DNA of 64,000 nucleotides from an uncultured Prolixibacteraceae bacterium (GTDB taxonomy: Bacteria > Bacteroidota > Bacteroidia > Bacteroidales > Prolixibacteraceae), in contig CALGIG010000096.1 in NCBI GenBank assembly GCA_937915865.1, positions 1 through 64,000 of the forward strand, given 5' to 3'. Within the stretch, counting starts at the first letter, position 1. Each line of letters opens with the position of its first letter. A model generated the notes under the pieces. That model had not been told where the DNA came from. It did no database searches and saw only the letters and a list, made by a program, of their open reading frames with translations. A program made the position numbers and the translations under genes. Shown here in pieces: positions 43,144 to 51,359 of the stretch.

Positions 43144-44211
43144 TTACCTGTAGAGTAGCTTGTTAATATTTTCAATAAATATCTCTGGTTTTTCTAAATG
43201 AATATCATGGCCACTAACCAATTCAACAAGCTCACAGTTTTTTATCAGGCTTACTGCTTTTCGTGCTTGTTCGTTTGAGGATGCCGCCATAAGGATACTG
43301 TCTTTCGTTTCAGGATCAATAGCATAGGCATCTTTGGCATGCATAAAAATAGTAGGTACTTTAATTTTATTCATCAGTATCCTATGGCTAATTTTGTTGT
43401 GCCAGGTATAATCGTAAAATTTATCACCAAACCTTAAGTCGTAATCATGTATGTAAAGGAACATACCAAATAATCGTTCATTAAGTGATTTTGGTAAAAA
43501 CCAGATTTGTATAGGTTTACCTGGATATTTTTCATGATATTTTTGAGCAGCATCAGCAATTTTCCCAACCTTGTCGGGAAGATAAAGTTTTCCCCAGTAA
43601 CAATGGCGTAAATAATAGGCTTCCCAACATTCATTTGTATTAGAATTCAGAAAATCATGGATAACTTTATAATCGTCGTGATAAACGAATGTTCGTGGAA
43701 AATACTCTTTTTCAGTCGAAAATACTGGCGGATCTTCGAGTAATGCCCCTACAATGTAAGGGTTCCCGGTTCCGGCCAACCAAGCTGAAATCAGTCCACC
43801 TGATGAATGGCCGGACACTACGGTTTTTTGCTTTACAATTTCGCTGATGAAACGGGAAAGATCATTGCCAATACTATCGAGGTAATAGCGAGATTGGTCG
43901 TGTGTCGATTTTCCGTGTCCGTGACAGTCGACGGCATAAACGTGCCAGTTTTTACTCAATTGTGGTAACACTTTTTTATAATCCTGCCAGGCACCCATTT
44001 GGCCGTGGATCAAAAACAGTGCTTCCTGTCCGTTGTTAGGGCCTTCGGCGTAATTTATTTCAACTCCGTTTGAAAGGATAACTTTCTTTTCCTTAAAACC
44101 TGCTTTATAAGTTGTATTAATGTTTTTGTCTTTAGCTGTACAACTTCCCAACATGAAAAGTATTGAAGCAATAATAGAAAGTAAGAGCTGATTCGAATCA
44201 ATTGCTTTCAT
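43144..44211 (-). CDS. Alpha/beta-hydrolase lipoprotein
   Basis: The protein has 355 residues with lipobox Cys at residue 24 (MLGSC). It is a classical alpha/beta-hydrolase: HGQMGAWQDY oxyanion region, DCHGHGKS, nucleophile elbow SGHSSGG, Asp in FMHAKDAYAIDPET and catalytic His in SGHDIHLEKP. The family includes esterases, lipases and haloperoxidase-like enzymes. Being lipid-anchored, it acts in the periplasm or at the outer membrane. The substrate is not known. It lies 97 nt upstream of the SGNH gene, with its own short leader. Confidence 0.85.
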   Translation of the reverse strand: MKAIDSNQLLLSIIASILFMLGSCTAKDKNINTTYKAGFKEKKVILSNGVEINYAEGPNNGQEALFLIHGQMGAWQDYKKVLPQLSKNWHVYAVDCHGHGKSTHDQSRYYLDSIGNDLSRFISEIVKQKTVVSGHSSGGLISAWLAGTGNPYIVGALLEDPPVFSTEKEYFPRTFVYHDDYKVIHDFLNSNTNECWEAYYLRHCYWGKLYLPDKVGKIADAAQKYHEKYPGKPIQIWFLPKSLNERLFGMFLYIHDYDLRFGDKFYDYTWHNKISHRILMNKIKVPTIFMHAKDAYAIDPETKDSILMAASSNEQARKAVSLIKNCELVELVSGHDIHLEKPEIFIENINKLLYR

Positions 44212-44282
44212 TTAATAATTTTTTGTAGTGCTTAATGGCACCCAAAAATACGATACTCAAAAAAAGCAAATTTTAACCCAGG

Positions 44283-44873
44283 TTAAAAAGGCCAGGATTT
44301 TGAAAGTCTTTTTTTGATTCGGCTCAACGATGGTCCTTTAACACCAATGTATGATGAAATGTTTGATAAAGAAACCCGCTCGAAGATATCAGGGTATTTT
44401 TTCAAGAGATTGATATAACGCTCTTCAGCTGAATGAAATAGAAAATCCTGGACGCGATCTGCAGTACCCACATAAACAAGTTGGGCAACCTTACGACCAA
44501 ATTCCGACCAATGATGCGATTTCCCATATAATTCGAATATTTTGTCGCGCGGTGGAAATAAAATTATGGTTGAATCTTCCATTGCCTGAATATACATTGA
44601 ACTAGGTTTTTGCGAAATAAAACTCTGATATTCTACGACGAAACCATTATCCAGGAAGAAATGAAAATTCATTTCTTCCCCTTTCTTATTAATGAAATAC
44701 CAACGGAAGCTTCCCTTGACAATAAAAGCAACGTGTTTCCCAATCTCTCCTGCCTGAAGAAAAAACTCATTTTTTTTAAAGTTCTTTTCTTTAAAGAAAG
44801 GTTCCATCATCATCCAGTCGTCTTGGTCAATTTTCGAAATAGAGTTTAGTTTCAGCCGAAGTGCATCAAACAT
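44283..44873 (-). CDS. Crp/Fnr-family transcriptional regulator
   Basis: The protein has 196 residues. A cyclic-nucleotide-binding-type beta-roll (about 25-120; GEIGKHVAFIVKGSFRWYF) is joined by a long helix to a C-terminal winged helix (about 150-192; LSNISSYIGVKGPSLSRIKKRL). The typical cAMP-binding Arg-Ser pair is not present, as is usual for this Bacteroidota branch. It is transcribed away from the membrane-protein genes starting at 45051, and the shared 177-nt gap is the likely site of action. A perfect -7 box, TATCTTTG on the minus strand, lies at 44913-44920. Confidence 0.88.
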   Translation of the reverse strand: MFDALRLKLNSISKIDQDDWMMMEPFFKEKNFKKNEFFLQAGEIGKHVAFIVKGSFRWYFINKKGEEMNFHFFLDNGFVVEYQSFISQKPSSMYIQAMEDSTIILFPPRDKIFELYGKSHHWSEFGRKVAQLVYVGTADRVQDFLFHSAEERYINLLKKYPDIFERVSLSNISSYIGVKGPSLSRIKKRLSKSWPF

Positions 44874-44994
44874 AAGATTTAGCGAAAATTTTAATAATTA
44901 AAGTCGTTATTTCAAAGATAACAGTTTTCCATTGTTTATTTTAATGTGAAATATACCGGAGTTGCAGCCATTTTCCTGACAGTTGCAGATTTTT

Positions 44995-45026
44995 TTTGAG
45001 GCTTTCGGATCACGGAAGCACCTTTG
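44995..45026 (+). promoter_or_regulatory. Putative promoter of the small membrane-protein genes
   Basis: TTTG at 44995-44998, 20 nt, then CACCTTTG at 45019-45026 (one mismatch to TAnnTTTG). The ATG at 45051 follows after a short leader. The divergent Crp-like regulator could act here. Confidence 0.4.
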
Positions 45027-45050
45027 CTAAAACAAAAGCCTTAAAGTCAA

Positions 45051-45440
45051 ATGAAAACAAACACACAAAACAGATTAATCCGCATCGGAGGAGTTTTCTC
45101 CGGTCTTTTCCTGATCCTCCACATCGGTTTTTACTGGCTTTTTAAATGGGAAAGCACCTTGCAGGTGATGAACCATGAAGACCGGTCGATCCTTTTGACA
45201 CTAAACCTGGTAGGTATTTTATTCCTGGTATACTGTACCGGAATAACTCTTTTCATGACCAAACAACTTGTTCAATCCGTTGCAGGGAAAAGTATTCTTT
45301 TGTTCTTTGCATCCTTTTATTTGTTGCGCATTGTGGCTGAATTCCTGTATTTCGGATTCAGATTTCCCTCGTCGATTGGCGGTATTATCCTTTGCCTGAT
45401 CCCGGCAGTATGTTTTGGACTTACGGCTCTAAAAAGATAG
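45051..45440 (+). CDS. Small membrane protein with four helices, unknown function
   Basis: The protein has 129 residues with hydrophobic segments at about 12-31, 47-68, 80-100 and 104-124. The N-terminal TQNRLIRIGGVFSGLFLILHIGFYWLF contains a membrane His, and the loops are short. No family was recognised with certainty. It is the first of several small plus-strand genes opposite the Crp-like regulator and may be induced by it. The start is the only ATG at the front of the frame. Confidence 0.7.
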   Translation: MKTNTQNRLIRIGGVFSGLFLILHIGFYWLFKWESTLQVMNHEDRSILLTLNLVGILFLVYCTGITLFMTKQLVQSVAGKSILLFFASFYLLRIVAEFLYFGFRFPSSIGGIILCLIPAVCFGLTALKR

Positions 45441-45458
45441 TAATTTCAAATACCATGA

Positions 45459-45540
45459 AATAGCCATCTCGCCTTAGGCGAGACAAACCGAAAATGAATT
45501 GGAGCGAAACGGAAATCTGTGAAGCGAATAAATGGCTATT
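45459..45540. repeat. Compound hairpin element
   Basis: AATAGCCAT at 45459-45467 pairs with ATGGCTATT at 45532-45540. Inside, TCTCGCC at 45467-45473 pairs with GGCGAGA at 45477-45483. No T-run follows. It looks like a miniature intergenic palindromic element; no second copy was seen in the window. Confidence 0.5.
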
Positions 45541-45615
45541 CCATCCGTTGGGTAATTAATTGAAAAACAATAGATCATACGAAAATTGTACAATCAACTT
45601 TGAAAATATAAACAG

Positions 45616-46062
45616 ATGAAAATCATGTCAAAAATAACAAATGGATTAATCCTTGTAATTATTGGAATTATCCACACCAGGCTGGTTATATCGAATGACG
45701 CTTTCGGTTTCAAATTCAGGGAGTTTGCCCAATCTGGTTTTTTCCGGATAAGCAATGGGCTGAACGAATTACCAGCAGCCCCGGGCAAAACAAATTTCGA
45801 ATCGTTTGCCGCATTTTGGTTTTTCTACTTCGGAATTTTAATTATTCCGCTCGGATTATTGGTTCATGCCATCGAAAAGAAAAACAAGATGTTACCTCAT
45901 AGTTTTACTATATCCTACTTAATTGTGGTACTTGTTGGCGCTTATATGATCCCTGCTTCAGGAATGACATACATTATGCTGCCACATGCGGTTTATATGC
46001 TGGTGGGCAATTTTCTGAAAGGTCGAAAAATGTACCTGGAATTTAATGTTGATCAAAAATAA
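45616..46062 (+). CDS. DUF6463-like membrane protein (first paralogue)
   Basis: The protein has 148 residues and four membrane segments. Conserved features shared with the next gene are ITNGLILVIIGIIHT at the start, FRISNGLNE, FESFAAFWFFYFG and the C-terminal GMTYIMLPHAVYML. The two proteins are clearly paralogues. The family assignment is from memory and no biochemical function is known. The spacing of 18 nt to the next gene suggests one transcript. An ATG nine bases further on is an alternative start. Confidence 0.7.
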   Translation: MKIMSKITNGLILVIIGIIHTRLVISNDAFGFKFREFAQSGFFRISNGLNELPAAPGKTNFESFAAFWFFYFGILIIPLGLLVHAIEKKNKMLPHSFTISYLIVVLVGAYMIPASGMTYIMLPHAVYMLVGNFLKGRKMYLEFNVDQK

Positions 46063-46080
46063 TCATAGAATTATTCGTAT

Positions 46081-46485
46081 ATGAAAATGACAAATGGAAA
46101 AGTTATCATTCTTATTGGAGTAATCCATACGCTTTTGACGCCAGTTGTTTACTTCAGGCAATTCAGCCAGTTTGCCAGTCAGTTTTTTTTCAGGATAAAC
46201 AATGGGTTTATGGAAACTTCCATCAATTACGAGACTTTTGCTGCATTCTGGTGCCTGTACTTCGGACTTACACTCTTCCCCCTTGGAGTTCTTTTGGACT
46301 CGATCGAAAGAAAAGGTATCCCAATTCCCAAACCCTTTATCATGGTATATCTTGGTCTGGTTTTACTTGGTGTATATATGATACCTTTTGGCGGAATGAC
46401 AGTTTTTATGTTGCCACACGTCACTTACATGGTGGTTACCAATTTTAGGAAAAATAACAAACAGTTACACAGACAGACAAAATGA
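46081..46485 (+). CDS. DUF6463-like membrane protein (second paralogue)
   Basis: The protein has 134 residues and four membrane segments. It repeats the order of the preceding protein: MTNGKVIILIGVIHT, FFRINNGFMET, YETFAAFWCLYFG and GMTVFMLPHVTYMV. A tandem duplication followed by divergence is the simplest origin. Its stop codon overlaps the next start codon by four bases (ATGA), so translation of the two is probably coupled. Confidence 0.72.
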   Translation: MKMTNGKVIILIGVIHTLLTPVVYFRQFSQFASQFFFRINNGFMETSINYETFAAFWCLYFGLTLFPLGVLLDSIERKGIPIPKPFIMVYLGLVLLGVYMIPFGGMTVFMLPHVTYMVVTNFRKNNKQLHRQTK

Positions 46486-46961
46486 ACAAAGTTTTTAAGC
46501 TCAAAACCTATCCTGAAGACACAAAAATTTATGCCGATATGGACCGTGTGGACTATTTTGATTCGTACATGATTGTAAAAAATACGCCTGATTCGGTAGG
46601 TGAGGTAACCCGGAAATTGCTGAAAGCGCCTGGATGGGTGAATGCTTTGGGTAGGCTTAGAGATATGCTGGTAAAGCCTTTCGGGCTAAAAACAGAAAAC
46701 GACATAAAAAATGAACATTCTGGTAACCAAGAATTTGATTTTGCCCCGGTTTTGTATCGAAGCGACCAGGAGATAGTGATGGGAATGAACGACAAACATC
46801 TTTATTTCAGATTGTCGGTGCTGAAAGTAGCTCAACAGAAGGATTCGCAGGTGTACCTAACCACTGTCGTTCGCTTCAACAATTTGGGCGGACGAATCTA
46901 CTTCGCACTCATTCGCCTGTTTCACGGATTGATTGTCAGAACCATGCTGAAAAGGCTTTGA
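46482..46961 (+). CDS. DUF2867-like protein
   Basis: The protein has 159 residues and no signal peptide. The DSYMIVKNTPDSVGEVTRKLLKAPGWVN start, the RSDQEIVMGMNDKHLYFRLSV strand and the ending YFALIRLFHGLIVRTMLKRL agree with DUF2867/SRPBCC-like small proteins. No enzymatic residues can be named. It overlaps the preceding DUF6463-like gene by four bases and so belongs to that transcript. Confidence 0.65.
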   Translation: MNKVFKLKTYPEDTKIYADMDRVDYFDSYMIVKNTPDSVGEVTRKLLKAPGWVNALGRLRDMLVKPFGLKTENDIKNEHSGNQEFDFAPVLYRSDQEIVMGMNDKHLYFRLSVLKVAQQKDSQVYLTTVVRFNNLGGRIYFALIRLFHGLIVRTMLKRL

Positions 46962-47000
46962 TTAATAAGTAAATATCGTTTGAATAAGAAAAACAGCTTA

Positions 47001-47080
47001 GGAAACCTTGGTGTCATAAAGTCTTCGTAGCTAATTTTTTCTTGCCACAAAGCCCCGAAGTCGCAAAGAATCACAAAGGA
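47001..47080. repeat. Dispersed intergenic repeat remnant
   Basis: CTTGGTGTCATAAAGTCTTC near 47008 and CTTGCCACAAAGCCCCGAAG at 47041 belong to the AAAG/CACAAAG-rich type of dispersed inverted repeat found between genes in this phylum. Pairing between the halves is weak. Confidence 0.4.
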
Positions 47081-47127
47081 TAAATTCAATCGTAAATAGT
47101 CAATCTTTAAATCGTAAATTACCCGTT

Positions 47128-47523
47128 ATGTCATCACAACTAATAAAGCTATCGCGTATTGCCGGAGCAATCGCTTTGTTTCTCGGTCTGGCACACGAAA
47201 CCTACACCATATGGTTTATTCCCGAAGTTAAGAATCTTCCGCAAACCTGGCAGGGATTGGTTTTGTACATGTACATGGCAACAGGTTTGGCTTGTTTTCT
47301 GGCAGGAGTGTCCATGCTTCTGTCGAGCAGCAAATTGGCCTCAAAATCGAGGTTATCAAACCAAATCTACTTTATTTCTGCTACTTTTATGCTGTTGCTC
47401 GGGATTGGGGCTCCCATTGCCATGAGCAATAATCCGTTTGGGTATATTTCGCTTGCTGGAGGTGTTTTTTCGGTAGCTGTAGCTTTGCTTCGTTACCGGA
47501 ATTCGGTCATTTCACCTGCATAA
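47128..47523 (+). CDS. Small membrane protein with four helices, unknown function
   Basis: The protein has 131 residues with hydrophobic segments at about 8-28, 45-66, 80-100 and 103-122. LFLGLAHETYTIWFIPE in the first helix and loop places His, Glu and Tyr in the membrane region. No known family was recognised. It is not obviously related to the paralogous pair upstream, although its size and topology are similar. It stands 166 nt after the DUF2867-like gene. Confidence 0.68.
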   Translation: MSSQLIKLSRIAGAIALFLGLAHETYTIWFIPEVKNLPQTWQGLVLYMYMATGLACFLAGVSMLLSSSKLASKSRLSNQIYFISATFMLLLGIGAPIAMSNNPFGYISLAGGVFSVAVALLRYRNSVISPA

Positions 47524-47582
47524 TTGGCGATTGACTATCGATTTGTTTGAATAATTTTAACGAATATCAACTTTTGCAATGT

Positions 47583-47948
47583 ATGGAGATAAGAATTTTT
47601 AATTCGGGAGAGTTTTCTATTGCCGAACTAATTTCGGAACACATCGAAATCAATGACCAGCAAGATGCACTTGATTTAATGGGCGATGCCAGCTATCAGG
47701 GTGTCAATCGGTTGATCGTGTCAGAGAAGAATCTTCATCCTGATTTTTTTGACCTGAAAACTGGAGTTGCTGGTGAAATACTTCAAAAGTTTTCGACATA
47801 CAACGTTTATCTAGCCATAGTCGGAGATTTTTCGAAGTATCCGGGCAAAAGCCTTAGAGATTTTATTTACGAAAGCAACAACGTGGGACGAATCAACTTT
47901 GTAACAACAAAGGAAGAGGCGTTACAGGCATTAACAAAGCGAAAATAG
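47583..47948 (+). CDS. DUF4180 protein
   Basis: The protein is 121 residues from the ATG at 47583, giving the usual family length; a TTG at 47547 would add twelve residues. The pattern SIAELISEHIEINDQQDALDLMGDASYQGVNRLIV and the ending ESNNVGRINFVTTKEEALQAL match the DUF4180 layout, a small alpha/beta fold. Function unknown. It lies 6 nt before the histidine kinase gene and is probably co-transcribed with the two-component pair. Confidence 0.75.
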   Translation: MEIRIFNSGEFSIAELISEHIEINDQQDALDLMGDASYQGVNRLIVSEKNLHPDFFDLKTGVAGEILQKFSTYNVYLAIVGDFSKYPGKSLRDFIYESNNVGRINFVTTKEEALQALTKRK

Positions 47949-47954
47949 TACCGA

Positions 47955-48959
47955 ATGAACCGGATTATCAAAATAATACTCCATATCTTTTACTGGATGG
48001 TATTTTGTTTGTTTTCGGCACTTGTGAGTTTCCGGCTTGCTCAGGGTTTGGATTTTTTGATTGAGAACATTGATATCTTTCTTTTTAACGGATTGTGGGC
48101 GGTTATTCAGTTTTACCTGTTTTATTTTTTGTTTTATCAGTTTATTGAGAGACAGCTTTATATTCGCTATTTTGTTTACGCGGTAGTGGTAACTATTGGT
48201 TTGTCGCTGTTCATGTTTTTCATTTTCGGCCTTTTGTTTGGTTTCTCCGAGGTGCGAGAAATGGGTAGTATTATTCCACCAATGGTAGGCACCTTTATTA
48301 TTGGGCAAACCGGCAGTTTGTTGCGTGGCTTCATCGGTTGGTTCGACGATTTGCAACACAAACAGGAAATGGAAAAAATGTTGATCCGAAACGAACTCGA
48401 TGTATTGAACGCCCAGCTCAACCCGCATTTTCTATTCAATACGCTGAATAACATCGATTCGCTCATCTTCCGCCAGCCGCAAAAAGCATCGGAATCTCTG
48501 ATAACTTTGTCTGAAATTATGCGCTATATGTTGTACGATGCTAAAAATGCGCAAGTGTCAATTGCTAGAGAAGTTGAACATTATGAGCGTGTTATCAGGC
48601 TACAATCCTTGCGTTTTGGTAATCCTGAAGCGATTCGGTTTATTAGGCCAGAAAGCCTTCCTGAAATTCAGATTGCGCCTTTGCTGTTTTTGCCGTTCAT
48701 CGAAAACGCTTTCAAATATGCCGTGAAAACCGATGTTTTCCCGATGATAGATTTCAAAATGACAATTTCTGAAGGAGAAATTTGCTGGACGAGCCAAAAC
48801 CTGTTTCAACCCGATGAACAAGAATCACCGGCAAGGCGTGGCGGAATTGGTTTATCAAACCTCAAACGCAGGCTAGAGTTACTTTATCCTGAAAGATATA
48901 TTCTCAAAACTAGTAAAAGCGGCAATGAATTTTATGCTGAATTAAAACTGAAACTATGA
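47955..48959 (+). CDS. LytS-type sensor histidine kinase
   Basis: The protein has 334 residues. Four membrane segments (about 5-28, 38-58, 68-92, 105-125) are followed by the His_kinase domain: LNAQLNPHFLFNTLNNIDSL with phosphorylated His 158, then N-box LPFIENAFKYAV and glycine box RRGGIGLSNLKRRL. This is the short LytS/YehU type without extra sensor domains, so the signal is probably sensed in or at the membrane. It overlaps the response regulator gene by four bases (ATGA). Confidence 0.92.
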   Translation: MNRIIKIILHIFYWMVFCLFSALVSFRLAQGLDFLIENIDIFLFNGLWAVIQFYLFYFLFYQFIERQLYIRYFVYAVVVTIGLSLFMFFIFGLLFGFSEVREMGSIIPPMVGTFIIGQTGSLLRGFIGWFDDLQHKQEMEKMLIRNELDVLNAQLNPHFLFNTLNNIDSLIFRQPQKASESLITLSEIMRYMLYDAKNAQVSIAREVEHYERVIRLQSLRFGNPEAIRFIRPESLPEIQIAPLLFLPFIENAFKYAVKTDVFPMIDFKMTISEGEICWTSQNLFQPDEQESPARRGGIGLSNLKRRLELLYPERYILKTSKSGNEFYAELKLKL

Positions 48960-49651
48960 GCTATACTTGCGTGACAATTGATGATGAACCGCTTGCTCTT
49001 GAAAAAATTAACGGCTTTGTGGAGCAATTACCCCAGTTAATACTTCTTGCCAGTTTCGATAATGCACGTGATGGTTTGAATTTTCTGGCTAATCACATGG
49101 TCGATATTTTGTTTCTCGATATTCAAATGGATCGGTTGTCAGGTCTCGACATGTTGTATGCTTTGCCTCAGAAACCACAGGTAATATTAACCACAGCTTA
49201 TAGCGAATATGCCTTGAAAGGCTACGAACTGGAAGTAACTGATTACATACTTAAACCTTATTCGTTTGAGCGGTTTGCAAGAGCTGCTAATCTGGCTATT
49301 AAGCGATTGGAGGAAAAAGCAAGCGCACCATCGACCGAATTTATCTTCGTAAAAACCGATTACCGCTTGGTGAAAATAAAGCTCAACGACATTCTGTTTA
49401 TCGAAGGAATGCGCGATTTCCGGTGTATTGTCACTACATCAGGAAAGATACTTACCCAGCAAACCTTTAGCTCGTTCGAAGATCAGTTGCCAGCCACAGC
49501 TTTTGCCAGGATACACAAATCGTACATGGTAGCCATCGCCAAAATTGAATCCATCGAAAAACACCGTGTCAAGATTGGTAAAGAATTGCTGCCCGTCAGC
49601 GAAAGTTACAGGGAGCAGTTTTACAAGCTGATTGGGAGTTATTCGGGTTAA
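48956..49651 (+). CDS. LytTR-family response regulator
   Basis: The protein has 231 residues. A receiver domain (about 3-115) carries the acidic pair Asp 9/Asp 10 and phosphorylation site Asp 55 in LFLDIQM. A LytTR DNA-binding domain (about 130-229) contains FIFVKTDYRLVKIKLNDILFIEG in parts and FARIHKSYMVAIAKIES. It is the partner of the preceding kinase and should bind direct repeats in target promoters. Its targets are not evident; the flanking small genes are candidates. It converges with the next minus-strand gene, overlapping by four bases. Confidence 0.92.
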   Translation: MSYTCVTIDDEPLALEKINGFVEQLPQLILLASFDNARDGLNFLANHMVDILFLDIQMDRLSGLDMLYALPQKPQVILTTAYSEYALKGYELEVTDYILKPYSFERFARAANLAIKRLEEKASAPSTEFIFVKTDYRLVKIKLNDILFIEGMRDFRCIVTTSGKILTQQTFSSFEDQLPATAFARIHKSYMVAIAKIESIEKHRVKIGKELLPVSESYREQFYKLIGSYSG

Positions 49652-49905
49652 TACTTCAACCATTCAAGCCGCTCCAAAACATGCAGCAGTTTGATTTTCT
49701 TTTTCAAATAGTCCTTCTCCAGAAACACCAGTCTGTCAGCAATTTCATCGTTATAAGTAGCATATTTTTCTGAAGGTTTATATTCGGCTTTTTGCCTGGC
49801 GATGGTTTCGTCGGTAAACAGCCTCAAGTCCTGTTCGCAGGCTGGGCAAATGGTAATTTCATAGCGCTGGTTGCTGGTTTCAGCACTGCAGTTAAAGCAT
49901 TTCAT
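49648..49905 (-). CDS. Small zinc-ribbon-like protein, unknown function
   Basis: The protein is 85 residues from the ATG at 49905; an upstream ATG at 49956 would add 17 residues that look random. CFNC at residues 3-6 and CPAC at about 20-23 could bind one zinc. The rest is charged and helical (ADRLVFLEKDYLKKKIKLLHVLERLEWL). No family was recognised. It ends inside the stop region of the LytTR gene. Confidence 0.5.
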   Translation of the reverse strand: MKCFNCSAETSNQRYEITICPACEQDLRLFTDETIARQKAEYKPSEKYATYNDEIADRLVFLEKDYLKKKIKLLHVLERLEWLKY

Positions 49906-50015
49906 GGTTGCTGATTTAGTAGTTGATCTGTGGAAGAATTTTAGCCCAACAATCAAAATTACGGATATTTGGGCGAAGGATCGCTAATTTGTTCAGGTTT
50001 TCAGAAGGCCAAAAT

Positions 50016-50840
50016 TTAAATTGGTTGACAGTAAGGACAATAATAAATGGTTCCTCCCATAAAATTCTCTTTAATTATGGTACCGCCACATTTTGGACAA
50101 GCCTGTTGATAGGTGTTTTTTGACAAAATTGTTGGATAACCGCCTGCTTTTCCAAACAAATCGTTCTCCGTATCGCGACCGCCTTTTGCCAGCATGGTGG
50201 CAAGCACTTCTTTAATTGATTGATATAGTGCGTTTTTATTGCTTTCGGTCAGCGTATTCAGTTTTCGTTTGGGATGTAATCCAGCCCGGAACAAAATATC
50301 CTGCAAAACCCCGTTGCCTATACCCGGGAAACGCTGTTCGGTTGCCAAAAAAGCTTTTAAACTAAGGCTTGGCTTCTCGTTGTTCAAAAAATTGGAGAAA
50401 TAGTCTTCCGTAAAATCGGCACCGAGAGCTGATATCCGCTCCATACTTTTCCGGTGATAGCTATTCTGAAATTCGTTTTGATAGACATACATGCCACCAT
50501 ACATCGCTACGGTAAAAGTCAGAAAAGTTTCATCGTCGAATGTCAGGAGCAACTGATACTTATCGGGAACCGGACTGTTTCTGTCGTTGTATTTTACCTT
50601 TACCCCATCGCAGATACTCAAATACACGTCGTTATCGAAACGAATATCAACAAAAATACCTTGCCCGGTAGCCGAACGAATTTTCAGACCGGTCAATAAC
50701 GATTTGTAAGCCAACGGATCGCCGTTGAAAAAGGCAAATTTGTTGACATGCGTGGCATTAAACACGTTGGTTACGGTTTTTCCGGCAAGAACGTCATTCA
50801 TCTGGCGTCCCAATAAAATGGCTTCAGGTAGTTCTATCAT
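50016..50840 (-). CDS. Fpg/Nei-family DNA glycosylase-like protein lacking the catalytic Pro
   Basis: The protein has 274 residues with the three Fpg/Nei parts: N-terminal beta-sandwich (1-130), helix-two-turn-helix domain (about 140-225; RFPGIGNGVLQDILFRAGLHP) and C-terminal zinc finger (CPKCGG and CPYC). In active enzymes residue 2 is Pro, whose amine attacks the damaged base's sugar. Here the start is M-I-E-L-P-E, with Ile in place of Pro, while the following Glu is kept. It may therefore bind damage without the usual lyase chemistry. No other ATG could restore a Pro. It opens the long minus-strand run of small enzymes. Confidence 0.85.
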   Translation of the reverse strand: MIELPEAILLGRQMNDVLAGKTVTNVFNATHVNKFAFFNGDPLAYKSLLTGLKIRSATGQGIFVDIRFDNDVYLSICDGVKVKYNDRNSPVPDKYQLLLTFDDETFLTFTVAMYGGMYVYQNEFQNSYHRKSMERISALGADFTEDYFSNFLNNEKPSLSLKAFLATEQRFPGIGNGVLQDILFRAGLHPKRKLNTLTESNKNALYQSIKEVLATMLAKGGRDTENDLFGKAGGYPTILSKNTYQQACPKCGGTIIKENFMGGTIYYCPYCQPI

Positions 50841-50851
50841 GTTGATTTCTA

Positions 50852-51343
50852 TTAATTTTCGACAAAGTATTTAAGCGCATCCAACGGCATAAATGTTCGT
50901 TTAGCCGTAGCTTCCAAATCGCGACCTTCTTCTTCGTAAATTCGTTTCAGAAAAATAGACATCTCTTCGCCCACTTCAATCAGGTGGCTATCGGGGTCGT
51001 AAAAACGGATGGTTCGCTGTCCCCAAAGTTCTGTATTAATTTCGTGTAGAAATCGTACATTATTATCTTTCAGTGTTTTGTAAATACTATCCAAATCGTC
51101 GGTTTCAAAACAGAGTTCAAAGCGACTGATATTTCCATTGTTGGTAATATTTTCTATACCAATAGTTTGCGAAATGATATTACCCTCCCATATTTGCCAA
51201 ACGGTAAATCCTTCCTTGAAGGTAATATTAGCCCCGCCATTGTCCATTACCACCGTAAAACCGAGTACATCAGTATAAAATTTAGTTGAGACACCAGCAT
51301 CTTTCACGAACAACACCGGCTGACATTTCTTCAGATTCATCAT
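50852..51343 (-). CDS. VOC-superfamily protein with C-terminal extension
   Basis: The protein has 163 residues. The core (5-120) has the VOC signature KCQPVLFVKDAGVSTKFYTDVLGF, RFELCFETDDLDSIYKTL and RFYDPDSHLIEVGE, with Glu in the last block a usual metal ligand. The C-terminal 40 residues (FLKRIYEEEGRDLEATAKRTFMPLDALKYF) form an unusual charged extension. Substrate unknown. It lies 11 nt upstream of the Fpg/Nei-like gene. Confidence 0.82.
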   Translation of the reverse strand: MMNLKKCQPVLFVKDAGVSTKFYTDVLGFTVVMDNGGANITFKEGFTVWQIWEGNIISQTIGIENITNNGNISRFELCFETDDLDSIYKTLKDNNVRFLHEINTELWGQRTIRFYDPDSHLIEVGEEMSIFLKRIYEEEGRDLEATAKRTFMPLDALKYFVEN

Positions 51344-51359
51344 ATTCTTATTTAGTTGA

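Noticed and set aside
45051..47523. Integron cassette array
   Set aside because: The small genes lack recurrent attC-like sites between them, and no integrase gene is present.
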